Shown in pieces: positions 7,362 to 16,622 of a stretch of DNA of 53,110 nucleotides (position 1 is the first letter of the stretch; every line of letters starts with the position of its first letter). The position numbers and the translations under genes are program-made. This stretch comes from Clostridiaceae bacterium (GTDB lineage Bacteria; Bacillota; Clostridia; Oscillospirales; Acutalibacteraceae). The stretch spans positions 1 to 53,110 of the forward strand of contig JAEERC010000014.1 of the NCBI GenBank assembly GCA_016285645.1, read 5' to 3'. The notes below the pieces were generated by a model. The model searched no databases. It was not told the origin of the DNA and worked only from the letters and a program-made list of their open reading frames with translations.

Positions 7362-9542
7362 ATGGTAAATGAAAACCTTGTTTCGTTCGTCCTTGACGCT
7401 CAGCAGGGCAACGAAGACGCATTTGCAAAACTTTATTCCCGCACACTTAAAAATTCTTATTATCTTTGTCTCAAGCTGACTGCCGACGCGGACCTTGCGC
7501 GTGAGGTCCTCAAAAAGGGCTACGCCGCGGCGTTCTGCAGCATAGGCAAACTCAAGCGCCCCGAGGCGTTCGAATCCTGGCTCAAACAGAAAATGGCGGC
7601 GGCTTACAAGTCAACCCGCAATTTCTATTTCGGCGACGCGGACGCGGACGCTCAGGCGTCCTCGCAGGAATTCCTTCCCGCGTCTGTGCTTGATGACGAT
7701 TCTCTCTGCCGCAGGGTTGAGGATTATGTCGCGTATCTTCCCGATGAACAGAGAACGGTTGCAGTGCTCTATTACTGCGTTGGAATGCCGGTCGAGTTTA
7801 TCGCCAAATTCCTTAATGTTTCCCCGAGCACGGTCGAGTCCCTTCTTGCCGCGGCAAGGCAGGGCATAGTCGAGCCGCTCAATCTCGGCGATGTAACTCT
7901 CTCGGAAGACACAATGCCGGTTCTCACAAAGATTTTTATGCGCTCGGCTGCCGACACCAAAATTGAAAACGACCTTGTAAGGCAGACATTTATTTATGCC
8001 ATTGACTGCTACCACGGCAACGAGAACCCGCTCGATGAAATCACTGTTTCGCCCGAAACGGAAAGCCCGAAGCCCGCTGCTGAAAGCGAACGCGAAGAGG
8101 CGGCTGAAGGTCCTGCCGAAGGCCCTGTTGAAGATACTGTTTTACCCGAAGACGGAATCGAAACGGAAACGGAACCCGAAACAATCGAAATTGATGAAAA
8201 TACAAAGCCCTCACAGGCAGTTACCGGCGCGGATCTTCTCAATGAAATCAACCGCTCCATAAATGAAATTGCAGGTTCCCCGCTTCTCAACAAGGAGCAG
8301 GAAGAGGAGTTCGGCGGCATCTACATCAGCCAGATAAGCGAAGAGGACGACAAGCCCGCGCAGGAGGATATCCCCGTAAGGGAGAAGCCCGAAAAGAAAC
8401 CTTTCGCGGGAATCAAAGATAAGAAAAAACTCTTCATAATCGCCGCAATCGCTCTTGTTCTTCTGGCGGCGATAATCGCAATAGCAGCCGCCGTCAGGAA
8501 CAAAGGCGGAAAAGAAAACGAAGTTATCGCCGTTCCTCAGAATGTTTCAAAAGAATGGGTTGAGGACGCCACTCTCACCAATTACAAAGCAATTCAGTAT
8601 TTCAACGAGAATTACTGCATTTTCCAGGCGGGCGAGGAAGCAAAGTGGGGTCTTATGGATTATCAGGGCAATGTAAGATTACAGCCCACATATTACCTGT
8701 TCAAGCGCTGCTCCTACGGCAGAGATTATAACGAGGACGAAGGCGAGCCCTACCACTATCTTGTTCAGAACCAGGCGGACGGCAAGCAGTTCATTCTCAA
8801 TATGGATACCCTTATGCCGGACAGCAAGCCCCACGAGAACCACAACTCAAGTTCCGAAACCATAGAGAAGAGCAGGATTTACGACGAGCGCGACCGCTTC
8901 CACAACGGCTATGCCGCGGTAAGAGATGAAAAGACCGGTAAATGGGGCTACATCTCAGAGGAGAGCCGCAAACTTGTTATAGACTGCAACTACGAACCGG
9001 TCAACGTTTTCGAAAACGAGGCGGAATACGCGATGTGCGACTACTGCCTTGCCGTTGACGAGGGTCTCGTAGCCGTAAAGAGAAACGGCAAGATGGGCAT
9101 TATCAATCTTAACGGCGAAACAATCGTTGACTTTGAATACGCCCAGATTCTTCAGGGCAAGGACGGCGTGTTTATTGCTCAGAAGGGCAGCAAATGGGGC
9201 TATATCCTTGTAGGCGACAAAGCCATAACCTTTATGAAGGACAAACTCGCGAAGGCGGCTGAAACCACTACCAATCCCGATTCCGGCACCGCTCTCGGCG
9301 ACCTTCAGGCGATCCTCAGCGAATATGACGCGCTCGACAAGACCTATGAGACCAACACCGTAGTCAATGTCAGAGACTCAATAGGCGGAGAAGGTAATCT
9401 GATTGTCGAACTCGAGGAAGGCAAGCAGGTCAAGGCAGTTGCCGAAGGCAGAGACGAAAACGGAAACCGCTGGATATGCGTTGAACTCGATTCCGGCTAC
9501 GGCTGGCTTCGCGCTAAATATGTCGATCTGGTTTACGATTGA
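7362..9542 (+). CDS. ECF-sigma-like domain fused via one TM segment to WG repeats and an SH3 domain
   Basis: This 726-residue protein joins parts that normally occur apart. Residues about 15-95 resemble sigma region 2 (DAFAKLYSRT...LTADADLAREVL...SIGKLKRPEAFESWLKQK). Residues about 120-170 resemble region 4, with LPDEQRTVAVLYYCVGMP followed by the helix-turn-helix EFIAKFLNVSPSTVESLL. Residues about 222-350 are a long acidic, Pro/Glu-rich linker. A Lys-rich stretch and one membrane segment follow (about 356-380). Outside there are four WG-type repeats (KWGLMDYQG about 427, KWGYISEES about 526, KMGIINLNG about 576, KWGYILVGD about 611) and a C-terminal SH3-like domain (about 664-726, VVNVRDSIGG...GYGWLRAKYV). 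Positive charges before the membrane segment predict the sigma-like part inside. In region 2 the usual acidic patch (D..Q/E.F) is weakened to LKKGYAAAF, so it may no longer be a working sigma factor. Start at 7362 follows AGGAAGTGG. No anti-sigma gene is adjacent. Domain calls are mine by eye. Confidence 0.8.
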   Translation: MVNENLVSFVLDAQQGNEDAFAKLYSRTLKNSYYLCLKLTADADLAREVLKKGYAAAFCSIGKLKRPEAFESWLKQKMAAAYKSTRNFYFGDADADAQASSQEFLPASVLDDDSLCRRVEDYVAYLPDEQRTVAVLYYCVGMPVEFIAKFLNVSPSTVESLLAAARQGIVEPLNLGDVTLSEDTMPVLTKIFMRSAADTKIENDLVRQTFIYAIDCYHGNENPLDEITVSPETESPKPAAESEREEAAEGPAEGPVEDTVLPEDGIETETEPETIEIDENTKPSQAVTGADLLNEINRSINEIAGSPLLNKEQEEEFGGIYISQISEEDDKPAQEDIPVREKPEKKPFAGIKDKKKLFIIAAIALVLLAAIIAIAAAVRNKGGKENEVIAVPQNVSKEWVEDATLTNYKAIQYFNENYCIFQAGEEAKWGLMDYQGNVRLQPTYYLFKRCSYGRDYNEDEGEPYHYLVQNQADGKQFILNMDTLMPDSKPHENHNSSSETIEKSRIYDERDRFHNGYAAVRDEKTGKWGYISEESRKLVIDCNYEPVNVFENEAEYAMCDYCLAVDEGLVAVKRNGKMGIINLNGETIVDFEYAQILQGKDGVFIAQKGSKWGYILVGDKAITFMKDKLAKAAETTTNPDSGTALGDLQAILSEYDALDKTYETNTVVNVRDSIGGEGNLIVELEEGKQVKAVAEGRDENGNRWICVELDSGYGWLRAKYVDLVYD

Positions 9543-9569
9543 TAAATAAAACAAAATACAATTTGCTTT

Positions 9570-9757
9570 GAAGAGAAGAGTCTGTAACGTGTTTCACAGA
9601 GAGCGGGCGGTTGCTGAAAGCCCCGCAGACCTCCGTTAAAGACAGCCGTCTCCGAGCATCCGCGCGATGAGCGCGGCGTAACAGGCGTTAACGTTAAAGA
9701 GTGGTGCATTTGCGCAATTTGGGTGGTACCGCGGAGAAATCCGTCCCATTTTAATTG
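9570..9757 (+). promoter_or_regulatory. T-box riboswitch of alaS
   Basis: The leader contains AGAGAGC followed by GGCGGTTGCTGAAAGCC (stem I elements, about 9598-9623) and the conserved T-box GGGTGGTACCGCGG (9721-9734), which pairs with the uncharged tRNA acceptor end. GCGGA (9731-9735) with TCCGT (9740-9744), extended by GGG (9721-9723) with CCC (9745-9747) and followed by ATTTTAATT, is the terminator that competes with the antiterminator. An alanine codon is expected in the specifier loop; GCC at 9645 and GCA at 9656 are candidates, but I could not place the specifier loop with certainty. Uncharged tRNA-Ala should raise expression of alaS and anything cotranscribed. Confidence 0.9.
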
Positions 9758-9804
9758 AGCTTATGCACCTTTTTCTATTTTTCGATTTTTAAGGAGTGAT
9801 TTTT

Positions 9805-12450
9805 ATGGAATGGACGGGACTTAATGAACTGAGAGAAAAATATCTCGAATTTTTTGAGTCAAAGGGTCATCTCAGAATGCCGAGCTTTTCGCTCGTGCCT
9901 CAGGGCGACAAGAGCCTGCTGCTTATAAACGCGGGTATGGCTCCGCTTAAAAAGTATTTCACGGGTGAACTCACACCTCCGCGCAGGCGAGTAACAACCT
10001 GCCAGAAATGCATCAGAACGCCCGATATCGAGAGAGTCGGTATCACCGCGCGCCACGGCACGTATTTTGAGATGCTCGGCAATTTCTCGTTCGGCGATTA
10101 TTTCAAAAAAGAGGCGACTGCGTGGGCGTGGGAATTCTTTACGAAGGTTCTCGAAATGCCCCCGGAAAAACTTTATATAAGCGTCTATCTCGACGACGAC
10201 GAGGCGTATGATATCTGGACGAAGGATATCGGCGTCGCTCCTGATCATATGGTCCGTTTCGGCAAGGAGGACAATTTCTGGGAGCACGGCGCGGGTCCCT
10301 GCGGCCCCTGTTCCGAAATCTATTTCGACCGCGGCGAAAAATTCGGCTGCGGCAAGCCCGACTGCAAGGTCGGCTGCGAGTGCGACCGCTATGTTGAGGT
10401 GTGGAACCTCGTTTTCACTCAGTTTGAAAACGACGGCAACGGCAATTACACAAAACTCAAAAACTGCAATATAGACACGGGTATGGGTCTTGAAAGACTC
10501 GCCTGTGTTATGCAGGGCGTTGACAATCTCTTTGAGGTTGACACCGTCAGAAATATAATGAAGCGCATAATCGATATCGCGGGCGTCGAGTATCACAAGG
10601 ATCCGAAAAGCGATATCTCGCTTCGCGTAATAACCGACCATATCAGAAGCACTACATTTATGATAGGCGACGGCGTAATGCCTTCAAACGAGGGCAGGGG
10701 CTATGTTCTGCGCCGTCTGCTCAGAAGAGCGGCGCGCCACGGAAGACTGCTCGGCATAGACGGAACCTTCCTCTATAAAGTCTGCGAGACGGTAATCGAA
10801 GAGAACAAAAACGCCTATCCCAACCTTGTTGAAAAACACGACCTCATCGTGAAGGTCATCAAGGCGGAAGAGGAAAACTTCAACAGAACAATCGACACGG
10901 GTCTTGTTCAGCTTGAAAACATTATCGCCGACAATAAAACGGGAGTGCTCAGCGGTGCCGATGCCTTTAAACTTCAGGACACCTTCGGCTTCCCGATTGA
11001 CCTTACAAAGGAGATCCTCGCCGAGCGAGGTATAACCGTTGACGAAGAGGAATTCAGACGCATTTCAGCCGAAAGCAGGGCGGCAACCCGCGCCGCAAGA
11101 AAAGACGCCGGAGCTGAAGCGTGGAAAGGCAAATCCGCCCCCGTCTCCGACATAGCCGCAACCGTATTCACCGGCTATGATGAATATGAAACGGAATCCG
11201 AAACAGTCGCGATTCTCTCTGAAGGTGAGCGCGCCGACAGCGCCTTCGCGGGCAGCGAGTTTACCGTTGTTCTCTCCTCCACCCCGTTTTACGGCGAAAG
11301 CGGCGGTCAGGTCGGCGACACGGGAAAAATAACCGTCGGCGACGCTGTGTTTGAGGTTGAGAACACAACCAAAACAACCGGCGGAGTCGTGCTTCATACA
11401 GGCAGACTTGTATCGGGCGATATGCTCAGCGTCGGCGACAAGGTAACGGCTTCAATCGATGTCTGCAAGCGTAAATCAACAGCCCGCAACCATACCGCCG
11501 CCCACCTTCTTCAGGCGGCTCTGCGCGAGGTGCTCGGCACCCACGTTGAGCAGGCGGGTCAGCTTGTAAACTGCGATGAAGTCCGCTTTGACTTTACTCA
11601 TTTCTCCGCCCTCACACCCGAGGAGGTTGAAAAGGTTGAGAGAAGAGTCAACGAGATAATCCTTTCGTCTGTCCCCGTAACGGTAGCCGAAATGCCCATT
11701 GAAGAGGCGAAAAAGGCGGGCGCAATGGCACTGTTCAGTGAAAAATACGGCGATGTCGTAAGAGTTGTAAAAGCAGGTGATTTCTCAACAGAACTCTGCG
11801 GCGGCACCCATGTTTCCTCCACGGGTGAACTCGGACTTTTTAAGATTATTTCCGAGTCAAGTGTCGCGGCGGGCGTGCGCAGAATAACGGGCATAACCGG
11901 TTTCGGTGTGCTTGATTACATAGCTTCCGACACCGCGCTTATAAAGAATGTAGCCGCCTCTCTCAAAACGGCGAACATCTCCGACCTCGAAAACAGGGCT
12001 TCGGCAGTTATGGCGGAACTCAAGGCGAAGGATAAGGAAATAGCCGACCTGAGAGCCGAGATTTCATCAATTAAATCGGGCGATCTTATGAGCGGCGCCG
12101 TCGATGTAAACGGCGTAAAACTCATCACGGCAGAAGTTGAGGGCCTTCGTCCCGACGAACTGCGCTCAATGAGCGACAACTTCAGAAACGACCCGCTCTG
12201 TGTAGCCGTCATCTCCTGCGTAAACGCCGAAAAAACAGGCGCCAACTTCGTGTGCGGCTGCGGCGCCGAAGCGGTGAAGAAGGGCGCGCACGCCGGCAAT
12301 ATTGTCAGAGAAGTCGCGAAACTCGCGGGCGGTTCCGGCGGCGGAAAGCCCGACAGCGCGATGGCGGGCACAAAGGATATTTCAAACATTCAGTCGGCGA
12401 TGGATGCCGTAAAGGACATTGTCGCGAATATGATTAAATTAGGAGAATAA
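9805..12450 (+). CDS. alaS: Alanyl-tRNA synthetase
   Basis: AlaRS charges tRNA-Ala and edits mischarged Ser and Gly. The 881-residue protein has the full bacterial layout. The class II catalytic core is at the N-terminus (GHLRMPSFSLVP, INAGMAPLKKYF, GAGPCGPCSEIYF). The tRNA recognition region follows. The editing domain has its zinc ligands in HTAAHLLQ (about 566-573) and in ELCGGTHVS. A coiled segment and the C-terminal DHH-like/C-Ala domain end in GGSGGGKPDSAMAG. The start is ATG 9805, placed nine bases after AAGGAG (9791-9796); the GTG three codons upstream overlaps that ribosome site and is rejected. It is controlled by the T-box just upstream and followed two bases later by hinT. Confidence 0.97.
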   Translation: MEWTGLNELREKYLEFFESKGHLRMPSFSLVPQGDKSLLLINAGMAPLKKYFTGELTPPRRRVTTCQKCIRTPDIERVGITARHGTYFEMLGNFSFGDYFKKEATAWAWEFFTKVLEMPPEKLYISVYLDDDEAYDIWTKDIGVAPDHMVRFGKEDNFWEHGAGPCGPCSEIYFDRGEKFGCGKPDCKVGCECDRYVEVWNLVFTQFENDGNGNYTKLKNCNIDTGMGLERLACVMQGVDNLFEVDTVRNIMKRIIDIAGVEYHKDPKSDISLRVITDHIRSTTFMIGDGVMPSNEGRGYVLRRLLRRAARHGRLLGIDGTFLYKVCETVIEENKNAYPNLVEKHDLIVKVIKAEEENFNRTIDTGLVQLENIIADNKTGVLSGADAFKLQDTFGFPIDLTKEILAERGITVDEEEFRRISAESRAATRAARKDAGAEAWKGKSAPVSDIAATVFTGYDEYETESETVAILSEGERADSAFAGSEFTVVLSSTPFYGESGGQVGDTGKITVGDAVFEVENTTKTTGGVVLHTGRLVSGDMLSVGDKVTASIDVCKRKSTARNHTAAHLLQAALREVLGTHVEQAGQLVNCDEVRFDFTHFSALTPEEVEKVERRVNEIILSSVPVTVAEMPIEEAKKAGAMALFSEKYGDVVRVVKAGDFSTELCGGTHVSSTGELGLFKIISESSVAAGVRRITGITGFGVLDYIASDTALIKNVAASLKTANISDLENRASAVMAELKAKDKEIADLRAEISSIKSGDLMSGAVDVNGVKLITAEVEGLRPDELRSMSDNFRNDPLCVAVISCVNAEKTGANFVCGCGAEAVKKGAHAGNIVREVAKLAGGSGGGKPDSAMAGTKDISNIQSAMDAVKDIVANMIKLGE

Positions 12451-12452
12451 CC

Positions 12453-12788
12453 ATGGATTGTATTTTCTGCAAAATAGCAAACGGAGAAATCCCTTCAAAC
12501 AAGGTCTATGAGGATGAGAGTGTAGTCGCATTTTATGACCTTGAGCCCCAGGCTCCCGTGCATGTTCTCATAGTTCCCAAGCAGCACATCTCCTCCGCGT
12601 TCGATATTGATGAGAGCAACAGCGCCGTTGTGGCGCACATATTTGAGGTCGCGGCAAAGCTCGCTGTTTCGCTCAATCTCGCCGACGGCTTCCGCGTTGT
12701 TACCAACGCCGGCGAAAACGCGGGTCAGACCGTAAAACACCTCCATTTCCACCTTGTAGGCGGCCGCAAACTCGGCAGAGAAGCGTAA
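12453..12788 (+). CDS. HIT-family nucleotide hydrolase (HinT-like)
   Basis: The 111-residue protein is a complete histidine-triad protein. CIFCKIANGEIPS at the N-terminus and the triad HLHFHLVGG near the C-terminus are diagnostic. Such enzymes cleave purine nucleoside phosphoramidates and aminoacyl-adenylates. The position two bases after alaS is suggestive, since HinT proteins can hydrolyse aminoacyl-AMP released by tRNA synthetases; that link is inference. AGGAG overlaps the alaS stop region and serves as the ribosome site, so translation is probably coupled. Confidence 0.93.
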   Translation: MDCIFCKIANGEIPSNKVYEDESVVAFYDLEPQAPVHVLIVPKQHISSAFDIDESNSAVVAHIFEVAAKLAVSLNLADGFRVVTNAGENAGQTVKHLHFHLVGGRKLGREA

Positions 12789-12800
12789 GGAGGGTAAATA

Positions 12801-13340
12801 ATGGCTGATACATACAGAATCAACATAGCCGGTCTGGAAAGAGACCTCGTTCTCTGCCCGTTAAACGAAAAACTTGATATTGCCGGTTTCATCATTTTCG
12901 GCGATGTCGAACTCACAATCCGCGCGGCGGAAGAACTGCTTAAAAGATGCCCCGACTTTGATTATATCGTAACTCCCGAGGCAAAAAGCATTCCGCTCGC
13001 CTATGAAATGTCAAGGCAGTCCGGCAAAAAGTATTTTGTCGCCCGCAAAAGAGAAAAACTCTATATGAAAAATCCCGTTAAAGTCGAGGTGCGCTCAATC
13101 ACCACCAACGCCGTGCAGACGCTTATTCTCGACGGCTCCGAGGGCGAGCAGATAAGAGGCAAAAAGATTGTTATTGTTGACGATGTCATAAGCACGGGCG
13201 AGTCGTTAAAAGCGGTTGAGGAACTGGTAAGCCGCTTTGACTGCGATGTGGTAGCCAAATGCGCGGTTCTCGCTGAGGGCGACGCCTCAAAGAGAGACGA
13301 TATTGTATTCCTTCAGGAACTTCCTCTTTTCTTCAAATAA
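12801..13340 (+). CDS. Adenine-phosphoribosyltransferase-like protein
   Basis: The 179-residue protein contains the PRPP-binding motif IVIVDDVISTGES (about 125-137) and an upstream flexible-loop region (KKYFVARKREKLY). The TPEAKSIPLAYEMSRQSG stretch is like the corresponding helix in Apt-type enzymes. It therefore probably transfers phosphoribose to a purine base, or is a regulatory relative. It is close in size to adenine phosphoribosyltransferase, but too divergent by eye to name apt. AGGAGGG precedes ATG 12801. The gene lies 12 bases after hinT, within the alaS operon. Confidence 0.8.
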   Translation: MADTYRINIAGLERDLVLCPLNEKLDIAGFIIFGDVELTIRAAEELLKRCPDFDYIVTPEAKSIPLAYEMSRQSGKKYFVARKREKLYMKNPVKVEVRSITTNAVQTLILDGSEGEQIRGKKIVIVDDVISTGESLKAVEELVSRFDCDVVAKCAVLAEGDASKRDDIVFLQELPLFFK

Positions 13341-13358
13341 TTTTCCGGGGTGAAACCT

Positions 13359-15572
13359 ATGCCGCGTCCGTTTGCAGTTGCGGGCTTCACAATGTTTTTT
13401 GTTCTGCTGGTGCTGTGCTGTACCGGTATTGCGGCGTGTCTGCCCGCGGCTCTTGTTATGGTCGCGGCACTGGTTGCGTTCCTGATTATTCCCAAAACGA
13501 GAAGGCAGAAGGTCCTGCCCCTCGCCATGTTCGCGGGCGTGCTTTCCTGCGCGCTGTTCGCGTTCAATTACCATATTTTTTATCAGCCGGCCCTGTCTCT
13601 TGACGGCGGCAGTTACGACATTTCCGCCGTGCTTGAGGACGGCGGCGAAACAGATTACGGCAGATGGTACTATAACGCTGAAATTGACGGCATAAACGGC
13701 ACAAAATGCAGTTACAAAGTGCGCTTTTCATTTCGCGAAAAACTCGATGCCGGGCCATACGACAGGGTTCGGGGAGTGTTCACCGTTTACACAAAACAAA
13801 ACGGCGGTTCCGGCGTGTTCAAAATCAATTCCTCGGAAAACCTTATCGGTGCTTACCCCGCTGAATACACGAACGAATCAATAGCCGTATCGCGCATTCC
13901 CGAAAACCAGAAGCCGCTAATTAATAAGTTCATTGTTCTGCGTGAAAGAGTTGCCGGCAACATCCGTGCGCTCATTCCCGGCGATTACGGTGAGATTGCC
14001 TGCGGACTGCTCTTCGGCAAAGCGGCAAGGTTCCCGTCATCCTTAAAGGCGAAGTTCAACGGCGCGGGCATTTCGCACATAATCTGCGTGTCCGGTCTGC
14101 ACCTTTCAATCTGGGCGCTTTTTATCTTTAAACTTTTCGGGAGAATCGGGCTTGACAAGCGCGTTTCCGCTGTTGTTTCATCGTTGTTCATCGTCGGCTA
14201 TATGGCACTCACGGGCTTTACCTATTCCGTGCTCAGGGCGGGAATAATGATGCTTGTTCTGCTCGCGGGAACGGCTCTTTTCAGAAGGGGAGACAGTGTA
14301 AATTCATTGGGTATAGCGGCAATAATCATACTTGCCGTAAATCCATTTTCCGCCTGCGATGTCGGCTTCCTGCTCTCGTTTCTGTCAACCCTCGGGCTTA
14401 TACTTTTTATGCCCCGTTTGAGCGCTTATATCGATGAAAAACTCGAGGGCAAAAAGAAATTTGTCTCAAAACCCGTAAAATATATTTCAATTATTCTTCT
14501 TACAACGCTCTGCGCCTGCGCGTTCACTCTGCCCGTGAGCATTGTCTGCTTCGGTCAGGTAAATCTTATGTCGTTTCTCGGCAATCTGCTTATCATTCCC
14601 GCCGTTTCGGTGTGTATGATTTCCGCCGGCGCTGCGGCACTGTTCTCGCTCTTTACGCCGCTCGGTCTGCTTAAATATCCGTCGGCTCTGGTGTGCTCGC
14701 TCACATCGAAATACGTCTGTGTCGTTGTTGAAAAACTTTCGAAAATCCGTTTCCTCACTTTTTATCCGCGCGAGAATCTCGCATATATATGGCTCGGCGG
14801 AGCGTTCCTTATAATTTGCGTGGCGCTTTATTTCAGATATCTCGGCTCAAAAACCGTGAGAGTCACATCCGCTCTGCTGCTTGCCACCTTTGTTTCGATG
14901 ATTGTCATATCCTACGCGTTTTACGCCGATATTGCGGAAATAACAGTTATTGACAACGGCAAAGCTCCCGCAGTGCTGATTACTGAAAACGGATACTCCG
15001 CGCTTGTCGGCTGCGGTGAGGAGGATTACAAATCTTCTTCGGTAATCTGCGGCGAACTTGAGGACAGGCATATCGAAAACCTCAATCTTATTGTCATTCC
15101 CCGCAATACAAAAGCCGTTTCGGGCTGCGCCGGGGATATTATCGCGTTTTATCCTCCCGATGTGCTCGCCTGCAGCGGCGCATCAAAATGGGATTATCTT
15201 CTGCCCGAAGAAAGCGATTCCGTAACATTCGGCGAAAAGTTCGTTATGCAGCTCTGCGACGGAATCAAAGTTACCTGCGTAAATTCCGCGGACGGCTGCT
15301 ACGCTCTTTTAAATGTTTACGGAAGAACCGTTCTGACGGATTTCGGCAACCTTCCGCAAGGTGAAAAATCCGATTTTCTTATTACTCAATCCGGCGATGA
15401 TACATATTATTACAATGATTATAATGCGGTGATTTTGTCGGATGACGAAACCGCCGTTTCAATACAGAACGAACTGAACGGTAACGGAGTACTCTGCGTT
15501 GCGACCGCGGGTCAGGGTAATGTCACAATAAGCGTTGCCTCAGACGGAGAATACAAGTTATACAGAGAATAA
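13359..15572 (+). CDS. comEC: ComEC/Rec2-family DNA uptake channel protein with a degenerate C-terminal domain
   Basis: ComEC moves transforming single-stranded DNA through the membrane. The 737-residue protein starts with two or three membrane segments and an OB-like DUF4131 region. The competence domain follows, marked by ISHIICVSGLHLSIWALFIF (about 229-248), a GFTYSVLRAGIMM motif and many further membrane helices to about residue 505. Family members usually end in a metallo-beta-lactamase-like nuclease domain with HxHxDH. Here the corresponding region (about 525-737) has the strand pattern but PRNTKAVSG where the HxxxDH motif should be, so it is likely catalytically dead. ATG 13359 is preferred over GTG 13350 because the GGGG site lies too close to the latter. 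No other competence genes are in the window. Confidence 0.88.
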   Translation: MPRPFAVAGFTMFFVLLVLCCTGIAACLPAALVMVAALVAFLIIPKTRRQKVLPLAMFAGVLSCALFAFNYHIFYQPALSLDGGSYDISAVLEDGGETDYGRWYYNAEIDGINGTKCSYKVRFSFREKLDAGPYDRVRGVFTVYTKQNGGSGVFKINSSENLIGAYPAEYTNESIAVSRIPENQKPLINKFIVLRERVAGNIRALIPGDYGEIACGLLFGKAARFPSSLKAKFNGAGISHIICVSGLHLSIWALFIFKLFGRIGLDKRVSAVVSSLFIVGYMALTGFTYSVLRAGIMMLVLLAGTALFRRGDSVNSLGIAAIIILAVNPFSACDVGFLLSFLSTLGLILFMPRLSAYIDEKLEGKKKFVSKPVKYISIILLTTLCACAFTLPVSIVCFGQVNLMSFLGNLLIIPAVSVCMISAGAAALFSLFTPLGLLKYPSALVCSLTSKYVCVVVEKLSKIRFLTFYPRENLAYIWLGGAFLIICVALYFRYLGSKTVRVTSALLLATFVSMIVISYAFYADIAEITVIDNGKAPAVLITENGYSALVGCGEEDYKSSSVICGELEDRHIENLNLIVIPRNTKAVSGCAGDIIAFYPPDVLACSGASKWDYLLPEESDSVTFGEKFVMQLCDGIKVTCVNSADGCYALLNVYGRTVLTDFGNLPQGEKSDFLITQSGDDTYYYNDYNAVILSDDETAVSIQNELNGNGVLCVATAGQGNVTISVASDGEYKLYRE

Positions 15573-15584
15573 CCGGGTGATTAT

Positions 15585-16622
15585 ATGGCTGTATCAAATG
15601 AAGCGGCACTCAAAGAAAAACTTAAAAAATCTCCTCTCGGCGCATATCTCATCTACGGCACCGAGGACTATCTCAAAAAGGTCTATGTCGATAAGATTGT
15701 CAAAATGACCGTTGATGACAGTTTCGCCGAATTCAACCTTCACAGAATCGACGGCAAGGAATCAACCCTCGGTGAGGTCTATGAGTGCGTCGAGGCGTTC
15801 CCGATGATGAGTGACTCAACCTGCGTTGTGGTTACGGATATGCAGCTTGACGCACTCGACGGCGATGAAATGAAGATGCTTGAGGAAATGGTCGCCGATG
15901 TTCCCGAAACCTGCGCTTTGGTTTTTTATATGCAGACGGTGAATGTCACGCCCTCAAAATGGAAAAACATTATTTCACTGTTTGAGGAGCACGGGCTCGC
16001 CGTTAACCTCACCGAAAAAGAGCCCGCCGATATTGTCAAAACCCTTGAAAACGCCGCGAAAAAGCGCAATGTACCCTTTGATAACGGCGCGGCGAGATAT
16101 CTTATTGAATGTGTCGGCAGCGACCTCAATACTCTCCATAACGAGATAGAAAAACTCTGCGCTTACGCCTCCGGCAGGAGTATAGCGAGGGCGGATATTG
16201 ACGCTGTCTGTTCAAAATCATTGGAGGCGAAGGCGTTCGATATCATGCGGGCGCTGCATTCGGGCAATTTTGAAACGGCTATGAAAAAACTCTCCGCGGT
16301 TATCGAGCAGAGAGAGGACCCGATTATGTTGCTCGGCGCGTTCATATCCTCATATATGGATATTTACCGCGCGAAGGCGGCTGTAATCTCCGGCTTTCAG
16401 GAAACAAAGGTTGCCGAATATTATGACTACAAGAAAAAGGAATTCCGTCTGAGAAACGCTATGCGCGACTCAAAAGGGCTGTCTCTCGCAGCGATTTATA
16501 AATGCCTCGATATCCTCGCCGAAGCGGACGCTCTTTTAAAAGGCAGCGATGTTGACAAGGTTCTCGTGCTCGAACAGACCCTCGCGAAACTTGCCCTGGC
16601 GGAAGGGGAAGGCCGCCGATGA
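15585..16622 (+). CDS. holA: DNA polymerase III delta subunit
   Basis: HolA opens the sliding clamp and is part of the clamp loader. The 345-residue protein has the family N-terminus (GAYLIYGTEDYLKKVYVDKI), the middle segment with SKWKNIISLFEEHG, the D/E-rich KTLENAAKKRNV...YLIECVGSDLNTLHNEIEKL stretch and the C-terminal helical collar ending VLEQTLAKLAL. Length and order match the DnaX-interacting delta family. The gene begins 12 bases after comEC, the same comEC-holA order known from many Firmicutes, and overlaps rnmV by four bases (ATGA). Confidence 0.93.
   Translation: MAVSNEAALKEKLKKSPLGAYLIYGTEDYLKKVYVDKIVKMTVDDSFAEFNLHRIDGKESTLGEVYECVEAFPMMSDSTCVVVTDMQLDALDGDEMKMLEEMVADVPETCALVFYMQTVNVTPSKWKNIISLFEEHGLAVNLTEKEPADIVKTLENAAKKRNVPFDNGAARYLIECVGSDLNTLHNEIEKLCAYASGRSIARADIDAVCSKSLEAKAFDIMRALHSGNFETAMKKLSAVIEQREDPIMLLGAFISSYMDIYRAKAAVISGFQETKVAEYYDYKKKEFRLRNAMRDSKGLSLAAIYKCLDILAEADALLKGSDVDKVLVLEQTLAKLALAEGEGRR

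Noticed and set aside
9645-9658. Assignment of the T-box specifier codon (GCC at 9645 or GCA at 9656)
   Set aside because: Both are alanine codons but I could not place the specifier loop reliably without folding, so neither is claimed.
9859-10641. 260-residue open frame antisense to alaS
   Set aside because: No family features and no ribosome site; overlaps the catalytic core of AlaRS.
12801-13340. Calling the phosphoribosyltransferase apt
   Set aside because: The PRPP motif is clear but the base-specificity regions are too divergent to tell by eye.
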